Below, piece by piece: positions 35,813-44,417 of a stretch of 64,000 bases of DNA. The stretch spans positions 124,001-188,000 of the forward strand of contig NZ_JADNRC010000009.1 in the NCBI RefSeq assembly GCF_015594725.1, in the 5' to 3' direction. Each line of letters opens with the position of its first letter. Within the stretch, counting starts at the first letter, position 1. Made by a program: the position numbers and the translations under genes. The notes under the pieces were generated by a model. It ran no database searches and was not told where the DNA came from. It saw nothing but the letters and a program-made list of their open reading frames with translations. Source of the DNA: Flavobacterium sp. ALJ2 (lineage in GTDB: Bacteria; Bacteroidota; Bacteroidia; Flavobacteriales; Flavobacteriaceae).

Positions 35813-37654
35813 TTAGTATCCTGGATTTTGCTTCAATGTTGGATTTGCCTGAATATTTGTTGACGGAATAGGCATTAAGTCTCTAAATGATTCCGTTCCA
35901 GCACCATTTTGCGTTCCACCTTTCCATTGCCAAGTTTTAGAACTACCTGTGAATTTTCCAAAACGGATCAAATCAGTTCTTCTATGACATTCCCAATACA
36001 ATTCTCTTCCTCTTTCATCCAAAAGGAAATCAAGAGTTAATCCTGCAGTTGTAATAGGTGCCGCATTTGCTCTAGCTCTAATTTGGTTTACATAACCTAA
36101 AGCAGTTGCTATATTCCCTGTAGATGCACCCCTTACAGTTGCTTCAGCATACATTAAATAAGCGTCTGATAATCTAAACATAGGAAAATCAGTATCTGGG
36201 ATATCGCTTCTTTGTGCTGCAGACCCATCAGAATTAACATTAACAAATTTTGTTATAGCATACCCTTCTTTAAAAACTCCTATATTATTAATATCCAAAG
36301 ATTGACCTGGTGTGTAAGAAGAAATTCTTTTATCAGTCCATGTAACTTGTTTTCCTAATGAAACTGGTTTATTATTTCCAGTTGGAGCTGCAACTTGCAC
36401 ACCATTTAAAGTTATTGTACCGTCTGTTAAACTAAATAAATAAGTACTATTAGGGTTAAATCCGGCTTCTTTCTCATTTTTATCATTAGAATCAAAAATT
36501 AAACCGTCTTTGTTAACCAAAATTCCTGTTTTAGTAACATTGCTTTTGCTTTTACTTTGATAAAATTCAAATTGACCTGAAGGTGTACCAAAACTAGCGA
36601 CAAACTCTTTTCGGGTTCTAGTACCTTCCCATCCACCTGTTAACCCTAGATAAGGAGCATCCATACTACCACCAATAGCAGCGTGAATAATAAAACTCAT
36701 TCCTCCACCTGTAGCTCTAATAGCATTACCATCGCTTATAATTGGAAAAATAAATTCGCTTTGAGCACCATTTCTATCATTATCTGCAGAGAATAAATAA
36801 CTGTAAGGAACATTACCTGCAAATGTATAATTAGAATTGATAACCTCACTACACAATGTTGCAGCTTCATTATTTCTTTCTACTCCTGTATATACTTTAG
36901 AATTCAAATAAATTTTTGCTAATAAAAACTTAGCAGCCGTTTTATCAACTCTACCATATTCATTTGCTTTCGAAGCAACCATGCTCTTGTCCAAATCTTT
37001 TAACTCCGATTCGATAAAAGCAAAAACCTCTGCTCTTGTTCTTTGTACTGGATAAAAAAGTCCAACTGGGTCTGCTTCGGTAGTAATTGGCACATTACCG
37101 AACAAATCCATTAAATTATAATATGAAAATGCTCTTAAGAAACGAGCTTCTGCTCTAAAAGCTGCAATCTCAGTTTTCAAGTTAGCATCAACACCTCTGG
37201 CAGTTAACTTTTCATCGGTAGTTTGTCTCAAGAACTCATTAGCAATACTAATTTCATAAAATGCTCTTGAAAATATTCCTGATAAAAATGCATTATTAGA
37301 AGACCAAGCCTGTGTGTTCAACGTTGGTAAAGCGCCATCAGCCCAACCGATGATTGCTTCATCTGTAGGAAGCTCTTGTGTAACAAAAAGCAATCGTAAG
37401 TAACTACTAAAATCTCCTCCTAGTCCACTAATATCCGGTTTACCATCTCCGTCATTTCCTCCTACATATAAGCCTGCGTATAATTTTGCTAATACTTGTT
37501 TGTACGATGTTGGATCTTTAAAAAAGTCCTCCGATAAAAATTCATTTTTATCACGCGGAGTCACATCAAGATCGCTCGTACATGAAGTAAGCGTCATATT
37601 TAATCCCAAAATGAATAGGAAGAAATAAGATATATGTTTAAATGATATTTTCAT
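35813..37654 (-). CDS. susD: SusD/RagB-family nutrient-binding outer-membrane lipoprotein
   Basis: This 613-residue protein has lipobox LTSC (Cys25 region). It has the helical TPR-like core of SusD, with AFRAEARFLRAFSYYNLMDLFGNVPITTEAD as the family landmark (named here by its ends) and TRAEVFAFIESEL. The C terminus is LLDERGRELYWECHRRTDLIRFGKF. SusD caps the SusC barrel and binds the glycan. It is 36 bases downstream of susC on the same strand. Confidence 0.95.
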   Translation of the reverse strand: MKISFKHISYFFLFILGLNMTLTSCTSDLDVTPRDKNEFLSEDFFKDPTSYKQVLAKLYAGLYVGGNDGDGKPDISGLGGDFSSYLRLLFVTQELPTDEAIIGWADGALPTLNTQAWSSNNAFLSGIFSRAFYEISIANEFLRQTTDEKLTARGVDANLKTEIAAFRAEARFLRAFSYYNLMDLFGNVPITTEADPVGLFYPVQRTRAEVFAFIESELKDLDKSMVASKANEYGRVDKTAAKFLLAKIYLNSKVYTGVERNNEAATLCSEVINSNYTFAGNVPYSYLFSADNDRNGAQSEFIFPIISDGNAIRATGGGMSFIIHAAIGGSMDAPYLGLTGGWEGTRTRKEFVASFGTPSGQFEFYQSKSKSNVTKTGILVNKDGLIFDSNDKNEKEAGFNPNSTYLFSLTDGTITLNGVQVAAPTGNNKPVSLGKQVTWTDKRISSYTPGQSLDINNIGVFKEGYAITKFVNVNSDGSAAQRSDIPDTDFPMFRLSDAYLMYAEATVRGASTGNIATALGYVNQIRARANAAPITTAGLTLDFLLDERGRELYWECHRRTDLIRFGKFTGSSKTWQWKGGTQNGAGTESFRDLMPIPSTNIQANPTLKQNPGY

Positions 37655-37690
37655 TTTGTTTATTTTAAAATTGTGTTTTTCAGTGTACTA

Positions 37691-40666
37691 TTAGAAATTT
37701 GCATTTACTCCAAACAAGAAAGTTCTGGCTCTTGGATAAACATTATTATCGATTCCATTGAATTTCTCAGGATCTAAACCATCGTATTTCGTAAGAACAA
37801 AAACATTTTGAACTCCTAGTGTAAATCTTAAAGAAGCTGCTTTTAATAATGATTTATCGAAAGTATAACCAAGAGTAACATTATCTAATTTTATAAAAGA
37901 AGCATCTTTTATGTAATAATCAGACAAATAACGTTGTGTACCATTATCTTCATAAGTGAAACCAGTGTTAAGATAATCTGAACTTACATTAGACAAATCT
38001 GTTTGTCTTCTTAGACCAGCTTCTGAGTATCCTAAATTTGAATTTACATTATCAAAAATATAATTTCCTAAACTTGCTCTCCAGTTCATTGTAAAGTCAA
38101 ACTTTTTATAGTTTAAAGTAGAGAAGAAACCAAAAGTGTAATCTGGTGCTGGTTTATGAGCTCTGTAACGATCTCCATCATCTATTTTCCCATCACCATT
38201 TCTATCTACGTAAGCTCCTGCAATTGGTCTCTTATTAGCATCATATAATTGCTCATACACTAAAAATGAATTTGGTGCATATCCTACCGAATTAATTTGG
38301 ATTTTATTTTGTCCACCTCCAGCAATATTATCTCCTGCTAAATATCCTTCAAAACCATCAACAGTCATTCCTAGATTAGTGATTTTTTGATCTATATAAG
38401 TCGCATTAAAGGCAACATTCCAAGTTAGGTTATCATTTTTAATAATGTCTGATTGAATACTAAATTCAACCCCTTTAGTTCTAACACTACCAACATTATA
38501 TATCCCTGAGTTTCTTATATTCGCCCCATCTGGAACCACAACTTCTGCCAATAAATCGCTTGATTTTTTATCAAAGTAGTTAATTGTTCCTGTAATTTTA
38601 TCATTAAAGAAACCATAATCAATACCTAAATTCATCTCTGTCAATTCTTCCCACTTAATATTTTCATTATACCCTTCTGGTCTAGCTGTTTTATAAACAG
38701 TATTTCCAAAAAGATATTGAGAATTAATAGTACCAAGTGTTACTCTTCTTAAATAATCATATTGAGCTTGAATATCTTGCTGCCCAGTTGTACCATATCC
38801 GAATCTTAATTTTAAACCCGATAGTGTTTCATTCCCTTTCAAGAAAGATTCTTCGGCTACATTCCAAGCAAGTGCAGCTCCTCCAAAGTTACCCCATCTG
38901 TTTTCTTTAGAAAAACGTGAAGTACCATCTCTTCTATAATTCAATGTTACTAAATAGCGACTATCATAATTTAAGATCAAACGACCAAAATAAGATTGTA
39001 AGTTAACATCTGGATCAATAGTAGTTAATTCTACAGGATTTGGCTGTCTAGTCTCTCCCGATACATATTTTTCTTTTTGAAACATCTGATAGTTATAACC
39101 TGCAGTTGCATCAAGTTTAAATTTTCCTAAATCCTTGGTATAATTAAAATACGCATTTAAGTTTTTATTCTGTAGTGTATTGGTATAGCTATTATAGTTT
39201 CCAAAATTCGCATAACCTTGCTCAGTAAAAGCTTTAGGCTGGTATCCTAAAGCACTTTCTATACTTTGCTCATTATATCCGCTACTATCAAATCTATCAA
39301 TACCCGCTTCTACAACAGCTCTCAAATCTTCAAGGAAATGAAATTTATAGTCTATTCTTACATTACCCCATTTTCTGGTAGAAGTCGCTCTTTTTTCTTC
39401 TTGATTTAATCTCGCCATAGGATTTCTTGCTGGCAATAATGGTAAATTCCCTGTAGGATCTAACCATTCGAAATATCCTCCATAACGAGAACCAGCCTGA
39501 TAAACAGATTGTGTAGGGTCAAAACTAAGTGCTCCACCAATAACTGCTCCTTCATCTTGAAATCTATTTTTACCAAAGGATAAGTTTCCATTGATATCAA
39601 TTTTTAAATGATTATCAAATAAAACTGGATTTAACGATATCGATGTCGTAGTTCTTTCAAAAGAAGTGTTTCTTAAGATTCCTGGATTATTAACGTTACC
39701 AACAGATAATCTTACTGGTAATTTATTAAATAATGAACCACTTGCAGATATATTATTATTAGCTGTTAAAGCTGTATGGAAGATTTCATCTTGCCAATTT
39801 GTATTCGCAGTTCCCAACAATGCTTTTTGCGCAGGAGTCCCTTTTGCATTTACCAAAGTTCTAAATTGATCTGCGCTCATTACATCAACTGTATTTGCTA
39901 CTGTATTAACACCAACTTGAGAACTAAAATTAACTTTTACTCCACCTTTAGTTCCCTTTTTAGTAGTAATAACAATTACTCCATTTGCTGCTCTAGAACC
40001 GTAAATCGCAGCTGCAGAAGCATCTTTCAAGACTGTAAAAGACTCAATATCATTAGGATCTATTGTAGATAAAATACTAGTTGCTCCATCAGGAACGGCA
40101 TTACTTAAAGGAAGTCCATCTAAAACGATTAATGGCTCATTAGAAGCTGTTAACGAAGACCCTCCACGAATTCTAATATCCGCTTTAGCTCCTGGCGCTC
40201 CCCCTCCTGTTACATTAACACCCGAAATACGACCGCTAATTAAACTCTCTGGAGTTACGTTAATTCCTTTATTAAATTCTTTCGCAGAAATTTGCGATAC
40301 AGATCCAGTAGCATCTTTTTTCTTAACAGTACCGTAACCTACTTGTACTACAACTTCCCTAAGCTGATTTGCATCTTCGTCTAGCGAAATACTTATTGTT
40401 TTTTGACCACTAAAGCTTACAGTAGCACTAACATAACCAATGAAGGATGCGATAATTTTATCACCACTCTTCAAATTAGATAGCTTAAATTTCCCATCAA
40501 AATCTGTCGAAGTACCATTGGTACCACCTTGTACATTTACATTTACTCCTGGAATTGGTTGCCCTGTTGCTTTGTCTAAAACAACACCATCTAATGTGTT
40601 CTGAGCAAACACACTGAAAGGAAGGAGTAAGAATAAAAATAACAACTTTTTATAAATTGTTTTCAT
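37691..40666 (-). CDS. susC: SusC/RagA-family TonB-dependent outer-membrane transporter
   Basis: This 991-residue protein has a signal peptide ending SVFAQ. A carboxypeptidase-regulatory-like N-terminal domain (about residues 25-105; GVVLDKATGQPIPGVNVNV) is followed by a TonB box near REVVVQVGYGTVKKKDATGSV. The plug domain contains the SusC signatures VDGLPLS-type VLDGLPLSNA and DASAAAIYGSRAANGVIVITTKKG. A 22-stranded barrel ends in FLFGVNANF. It takes up malto-oligosaccharides using the proton motive force through TonB. It is first in the operon, facing lacI across 237 bases. Confidence 0.96.
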   Translation of the reverse strand: MKTIYKKLLFLFLLLPFSVFAQNTLDGVVLDKATGQPIPGVNVNVQGGTNGTSTDFDGKFKLSNLKSGDKIIASFIGYVSATVSFSGQKTISISLDEDANQLREVVVQVGYGTVKKKDATGSVSQISAKEFNKGINVTPESLISGRISGVNVTGGGAPGAKADIRIRGGSSLTASNEPLIVLDGLPLSNAVPDGATSILSTIDPNDIESFTVLKDASAAAIYGSRAANGVIVITTKKGTKGGVKVNFSSQVGVNTVANTVDVMSADQFRTLVNAKGTPAQKALLGTANTNWQDEIFHTALTANNNISASGSLFNKLPVRLSVGNVNNPGILRNTSFERTTTSISLNPVLFDNHLKIDINGNLSFGKNRFQDEGAVIGGALSFDPTQSVYQAGSRYGGYFEWLDPTGNLPLLPARNPMARLNQEEKRATSTRKWGNVRIDYKFHFLEDLRAVVEAGIDRFDSSGYNEQSIESALGYQPKAFTEQGYANFGNYNSYTNTLQNKNLNAYFNYTKDLGKFKLDATAGYNYQMFQKEKYVSGETRQPNPVELTTIDPDVNLQSYFGRLILNYDSRYLVTLNYRRDGTSRFSKENRWGNFGGAALAWNVAEESFLKGNETLSGLKLRFGYGTTGQQDIQAQYDYLRRVTLGTINSQYLFGNTVYKTARPEGYNENIKWEELTEMNLGIDYGFFNDKITGTINYFDKKSSDLLAEVVVPDGANIRNSGIYNVGSVRTKGVEFSIQSDIIKNDNLTWNVAFNATYIDQKITNLGMTVDGFEGYLAGDNIAGGGQNKIQINSVGYAPNSFLVYEQLYDANKRPIAGAYVDRNGDGKIDDGDRYRAHKPAPDYTFGFFSTLNYKKFDFTMNWRASLGNYIFDNVNSNLGYSEAGLRRQTDLSNVSSDYLNTGFTYEDNGTQRYLSDYYIKDASFIKLDNVTLGYTFDKSLLKAASLRFTLGVQNVFVLTKYDGLDPEKFNGIDNNVYPRARTFLFGVNANF

Positions 40667-40707
40667 ACTTTTTGTTTAAATTAAAATTGAGTTTCGGTTG
40701 ATTAATT

Positions 40708-40728
40708 AACTTTTATTTTTACTTCGAA
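40708..40728. promoter_or_regulatory. 21-base motif shared with the MFS-operon upstream region
   Basis: The motif begins AACTTTTA and ends TTTACTTCGAA. It matches 20 of 21 bases at 42034-42054 upstream of the sugar carrier. It stands 42 bases upstream of the susC start, in inverted orientation relative to susC transcription. It is a candidate binding site for a maltose-responsive regulator. Confidence 0.5.
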
Positions 40729-40903
40729 TTTCAAAATTAAGGATTTATTAACGTGCCCGACACATACCGTTTTTTATTGGTTTACGAAAACGTGATAGTG
40801 TTGAAAACTTTCTATATTATATAAGTTTTTAGGCATAATACTATCATATTTAAAAATAAACCATATCTTTATTAACAAAACAATTATTTCCATATCGACA
40901 GCT

Positions 40904-41935
40904 ATGAAACGCAAAATAACTCTTAAACAAATTGCAAAGGAGCTTGATGTATCTATTTCTACCGTCTCAAAATCACTACGTAACAGTCTAGAAATCGGAG
41001 AAGATACCCGATTAAAAGTTCAGGCTTTCGCTAAATTCTACAATTACAAACCCAACAATATAGCACTCAGTTTAAAGAATCGTAAAACCAAAACAATTGG
41101 TATTATTATTCCCGAAATTGTACATCATTTCTTCTCAACCGTTATTAATGGTGTAGAACAAGTAGCTAACGAAAACGGATATAGCGTTATCATATGTCTC
41201 TCTGACGATTCATTTGATAAAGAAGTACTTAACATGGAAATGCTTGCCAATGGAAGTATCGATGGTTTTATAATGTCTTTATCTAAAGAAACACAATTTA
41301 AAGGCGATTTTCATCATATAACCGAAGTCATAAATCAAGGAATGCCGGTTGTAATGTTTGATCGCGTTACAAATGATATTTTATGCGACAAAGTAATCAT
41401 CGATGATAAAGCTGCAGCTTATGAAGCAGTTCAAAGTTTAATCGATAAAGGACGCAAAAAAATAGCCTTAGTTACTACTGTTGATTACGTTAGCGTTGGA
41501 AAACTTAGAACAGATGGATATACAAAAGCATTATTAGATAATGATATCCCTTTTAACGAAGACCTTATTATTAAGATTGAAGATGTAGATACTTGCGAAA
41601 TAATCATTAGCCAATTATTAGAAGACCGAGCAATCGATGCTGTTTTTGCGGTTAATGAACTTTTTGCAGTTACTATAATAAAAACGGCCAATAAAATGGG
41701 ACTTCGAGTTCCCCAAGATTTAGCTGTAATAGCCTTTACAGATGGAATTATATCTAAATATTCGACTCCAACCATTACAACAGTAAGCCAAAGTGGTAAT
41801 AAAATGGGGAATAAAGCTGCTAAAATGCTAATAGACCGTTTAGAATTAGAAACTGAAGAAGGAGAAGAGGAAGAAGAGAACTATATAACAGAAGTCATTG
41901 AAACCCACCTAATAGAAAGAGAATCTACAGATTAA
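40904..41935 (+). CDS. LacI-family transcriptional regulator of the maltose/starch locus
   Basis: This 343-residue protein has an N-terminal helix-turn-helix and hinge helix (ITLKQIAKELDVSISTVSKSL, residues about 4-24; YNYKPNNIALSLKNRKT hinge). A periplasmic-binding-protein-like effector domain follows (TIGIIIPEIVHHFFSTVINGVEQVA, named by its ends; DRAIDAVFAVNELFAV). A short acidic run (ETEEGEEEEENY) precedes the C terminus, which is unusual. It is divergent from susC and upstream of the catabolic genes, so it probably controls both in response to maltose or a related sugar. Confidence 0.93.
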   Translation: MKRKITLKQIAKELDVSISTVSKSLRNSLEIGEDTRLKVQAFAKFYNYKPNNIALSLKNRKTKTIGIIIPEIVHHFFSTVINGVEQVANENGYSVIICLSDDSFDKEVLNMEMLANGSIDGFIMSLSKETQFKGDFHHITEVINQGMPVVMFDRVTNDILCDKVIIDDKAAAYEAVQSLIDKGRKKIALVTTVDYVSVGKLRTDGYTKALLDNDIPFNEDLIIKIEDVDTCEIIISQLLEDRAIDAVFAVNELFAVTIIKTANKMGLRVPQDLAVIAFTDGIISKYSTPTITTVSQSGNKMGNKAAKMLIDRLELETEEGEEEEENYITEVIETHLIERESTD

Positions 41936-41954
41936 TATTCTTACAATACAAAAT

Positions 41955-41988
41955 AAAAAAAACCATTATTAATTTTAATGGGGTTTTT
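41955..41988 (+). terminator. Hairpin with T-run after lacI
   Basis: CCATTA and TAATGG pair around an AT loop, with flanking A-run and T-run (GTTTTT). It sits 20 bases after the lacI stop. The stem is short and bulged, so it is weak. Confidence 0.5.
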
Positions 41989-42033
41989 ATTTGCTTGTTT
42001 AGAAAAATAATTTATAAATTTACGCCAGCTCAA

Positions 42034-42054
42034 AACTTTTACTTTTACTTCGAA
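42034..42054. promoter_or_regulatory. Second copy of the 21-base motif, upstream of the MFS sugar carrier
   Basis: The motif has the same beginning (AACTTTTA) and end (TTTACTTCGAA) as the copy at 40708-40728, with one base different. It lies 57 bases before the carrier's ATG, in the same orientation as transcription. Confidence 0.5.
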
Positions 42055-42070
42055 AAATAAGTTAAGTTTT

Positions 42071-42089
42071 GATAAGCAAAGCGCTTATC
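42071..42089. promoter_or_regulatory. Candidate operator palindrome GATAAGC-N5-GCTTATC
   Basis: Perfect 7-base arms have a GC-containing centre, 22 bases before the carrier's start codon. The size and symmetry suit a LacI-family dimer. No second identical copy is found in the susC-lacI intergenic region. Confidence 0.45.
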
Positions 42090-42111
42090 GTACATTCATT
42101 AAATTACGATA

Positions 42112-43461
42112 ATGGAAAAGCGTAAATTAAGTTTCTGGGAAATTTGGAACATGAGTTTTGGTTTCTTAGGAATACAAATGGGGTTTGCCTTACAAAATGC
42201 AAATGCCAGCAGAATTCTTCAAATTTTTGGTGCCGACGTACACGAACTCTCTTGGTTTTGGATAATTGCTCCTTTAATGGGTTTAATTGTTCAACCTATC
42301 ATTGGGTATTATAGTGATAAAACCTGGGGGAAATTTGGACGAAGAAAACCGTTTTTCCTTGTAGGTGCCATCCTAGCTTCAGTTGGATTAATATTAATGC
42401 CACAAGCAAACATTTTCATTTCTGTATTACCCGCATTATGGGTTGGTGCCGGAATGCTTATGATTATGGATGCTTCTTTTAATATTGCCATGGAGCCATT
42501 TCGCGCTTTAGTTGGCGACAATTTAAGAACAGACCAACGTACAGCAGGATTTAGCATTCAAACAGCACTTATTGGTTTTGGAGCCGTGATTGGTTCAGCA
42601 TTGCCATATGTATTAACGAAGTGGTTTGGAGTTTCTAATAGCAGCGTTCCAGGAAGCGTACCTTTAAATTTAACACTTTCTTTTATATTAGGAGCTGTTG
42701 TCTTAATTGGATCTATCCTAGTAACTTTATTTACAACCAAAGAATATTCTCCTGAAGAATTAGCCAATTTTGAAGATCCTCAAAGTGAAATTGACGTTCC
42801 TTCTGAAGAAAAATCAAGACTTACAGACATTTTTACGGATTTTGCAAAAATGCCAACTACTATGCGCCAACTTAGTTGGGTACAGTTTTTCTCTTGGTTT
42901 GGTCTTTTTGGCATGTGGGTATTTAGTACTCCTGCAATTGCACATCATATTTACGGATTACCATTAGACGACAATTCAAGTCAAACCTATCAAGATGCAG
43001 GAGATTGGGTCGGAATACTTTTTGGAGTTTACAATCTTGTCTCGGCAATAATAGCCTTATTTTTTCTCCCAATGATTGCAAAGAAAATTGGAAGAAAATC
43101 AACTCATGCTCTTTCTTTAGTTATTGGTGGAATAGGTTTAATCTCTATCTACTTTATGCCTGACGAAAATTGGGTTATTCTTTCGATGGTATTAATTGGT
43201 GTCGCTTGGGCTAGTATTTTAGCAATGCCGTATGCTATTCTAGCAGGGTCAATTGCTCCAAAAAAGATGGGAGTTTACATGGGAATTTTCAACTTCTTTA
43301 TAGTGATTCCTCAAATAATAAACGCAATAATAGGAGGACCAATCGTAAAATACCTTTATAATGGTGATGCAATGTATGCCTTAATTACAAGTGGAGTTAG
43401 TTTTTTGATAGCCGCAGTTTTAGTTTACAAAGTGAAAGATGTAGATGATATTATAACCTAA
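42112..43461 (+). CDS. MFS sugar (maltose-type) transporter
   Basis: This 449-residue protein has 12 predicted helices. MSFGFLGIQMGFALQNANASRILQ at the N terminus and the loop motif YYSDKTWGKFGRRKPFFLVGA resemble SLC45/GPH-like disaccharide carriers encoded in Bacteroidota maltose loci. A second MFS motif is IAKKIGRKSTH. It should carry maltose or maltodextrin across the inner membrane to the GH65 phosphorylase. It is first of five catabolic genes after the regulator. Confidence 0.9.
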   Translation: MEKRKLSFWEIWNMSFGFLGIQMGFALQNANASRILQIFGADVHELSWFWIIAPLMGLIVQPIIGYYSDKTWGKFGRRKPFFLVGAILASVGLILMPQANIFISVLPALWVGAGMLMIMDASFNIAMEPFRALVGDNLRTDQRTAGFSIQTALIGFGAVIGSALPYVLTKWFGVSNSSVPGSVPLNLTLSFILGAVVLIGSILVTLFTTKEYSPEELANFEDPQSEIDVPSEEKSRLTDIFTDFAKMPTTMRQLSWVQFFSWFGLFGMWVFSTPAIAHHIYGLPLDDNSSQTYQDAGDWVGILFGVYNLVSAIIALFFLPMIAKKIGRKSTHALSLVIGGIGLISIYFMPDENWVILSMVLIGVAWASILAMPYAILAGSIAPKKMGVYMGIFNFFIVIPQIINAIIGGPIVKYLYNGDAMYALITSGVSFLIAAVLVYKVKDVDDIIT

Positions 43462-43568
43462 AAACCACATCTAAAAAATTTCTCTTTCTGATGAGTTGAG
43501 AAGTAATTTTCTGACAATCAAAATTTAAATACTTTTTCAAAAGAAATAAAAAATAAGCATATTATTAG

Positions 43569-44222
43569 ATGAATACAAAAGCGTTTATATTCGACCTAGA
43601 CGGTGTAATTGTTGACACGGCTAAATATCATTATTTAGCTTGGAAAAAAATCGCAAAAGCATTAAACATTGACTTTACAAACGAACACAACGAACTTTTA
43701 AAAGGAGTAAGTCGTGTACGTTCCTTAGATATTATCTTAGAATTAGGAAACATTCAAGCTTCACAAGAAGATAAAGATAAATGGCTCATCCAAAAAAACG
43801 AAGATTATCTGACTTATTTAGTAGATATGGATGAAAGCGAAATCCTTCCAGGGGTTTTTCCAGTTTTACAATTTTTAAAAGAAAAAAAACAAGCCATTGC
43901 ATTGGGTTCAGCAAGTAAAAATGCACGCCCGATTCTCGAAAAAACGGGAATCATATCCTATTTTGATGTTATCGTTGATGGCAATGACGTTACGAATGCG
44001 AAACCAGATCCAGAAGTTTTCTTAAAAGCCGCTCGATTATTAAATATAAATCCAGCAGATTCTATCGTTTTTGAAGATTCTGTTGCTGGAGTTCAAGCTG
44101 CCAATATCGGAAAAATGATAAGTATAGGGATTGGTTCCAAAGCAGTTTTGCATGAAGCAAAATACATCTTTGAAGACTTCTCCTTAGTAGATAAAACATT
44201 CATCGAAAAACTAATTGGTTAA
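43569..44222 (+). CDS. pgmB: Beta-phosphoglucomutase
   Basis: This 217-residue HAD-superfamily enzyme shows motif I FDLDGVIVDTAKYH (nucleophile Asp9, acid/base Asp11). The cap-domain substrate motif LKGVSRVRSLDI follows. Motif II is GSASKNA, motif III lies in NAKPDPEVF (Lys), and motif IV is VFEDSVAGVQAA. It converts beta-D-glucose-1-phosphate to glucose-6-phosphate. The neighbouring GH65 phosphorylase supplies its substrate, which strengthens the call. Confidence 0.95.
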   Translation: MNTKAFIFDLDGVIVDTAKYHYLAWKKIAKALNIDFTNEHNELLKGVSRVRSLDIILELGNIQASQEDKDKWLIQKNEDYLTYLVDMDESEILPGVFPVLQFLKEKKQAIALGSASKNARPILEKTGIISYFDVIVDGNDVTNAKPDPEVFLKAARLLNINPADSIVFEDSVAGVQAANIGKMISIGIGSKAVLHEAKYIFEDFSLVDKTFIEKLIG

Positions 44223-44417
44223 TATTCAAATTAGGAAATGAGATAATGACTAATGATCCAACTAAGATGAATACAATTATATAATTATAACAAAAAAGTA
44301 ATACACCAAAAAGCAATTGCCTTTAAGTAGATTAAAATCATCCATTTTGAAAAACAATTTTCCAAATGACAAATTATCTTAATTATCCAATTGCCTAATT
44401 ATCTAATTAAAGAAAAA

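Noticed and set aside
39776..40072. Plus-strand ORF of 98 codons inside susC
   Set aside because: It is the antisense shadow of the conserved plug domain, with no signal or family pattern.
44223..44417. Possible small gene between pgmB and the GH65 gene
   Set aside because: The sequence is repetitive AATTATC/CAATTG-type filler with no frame of coding character.
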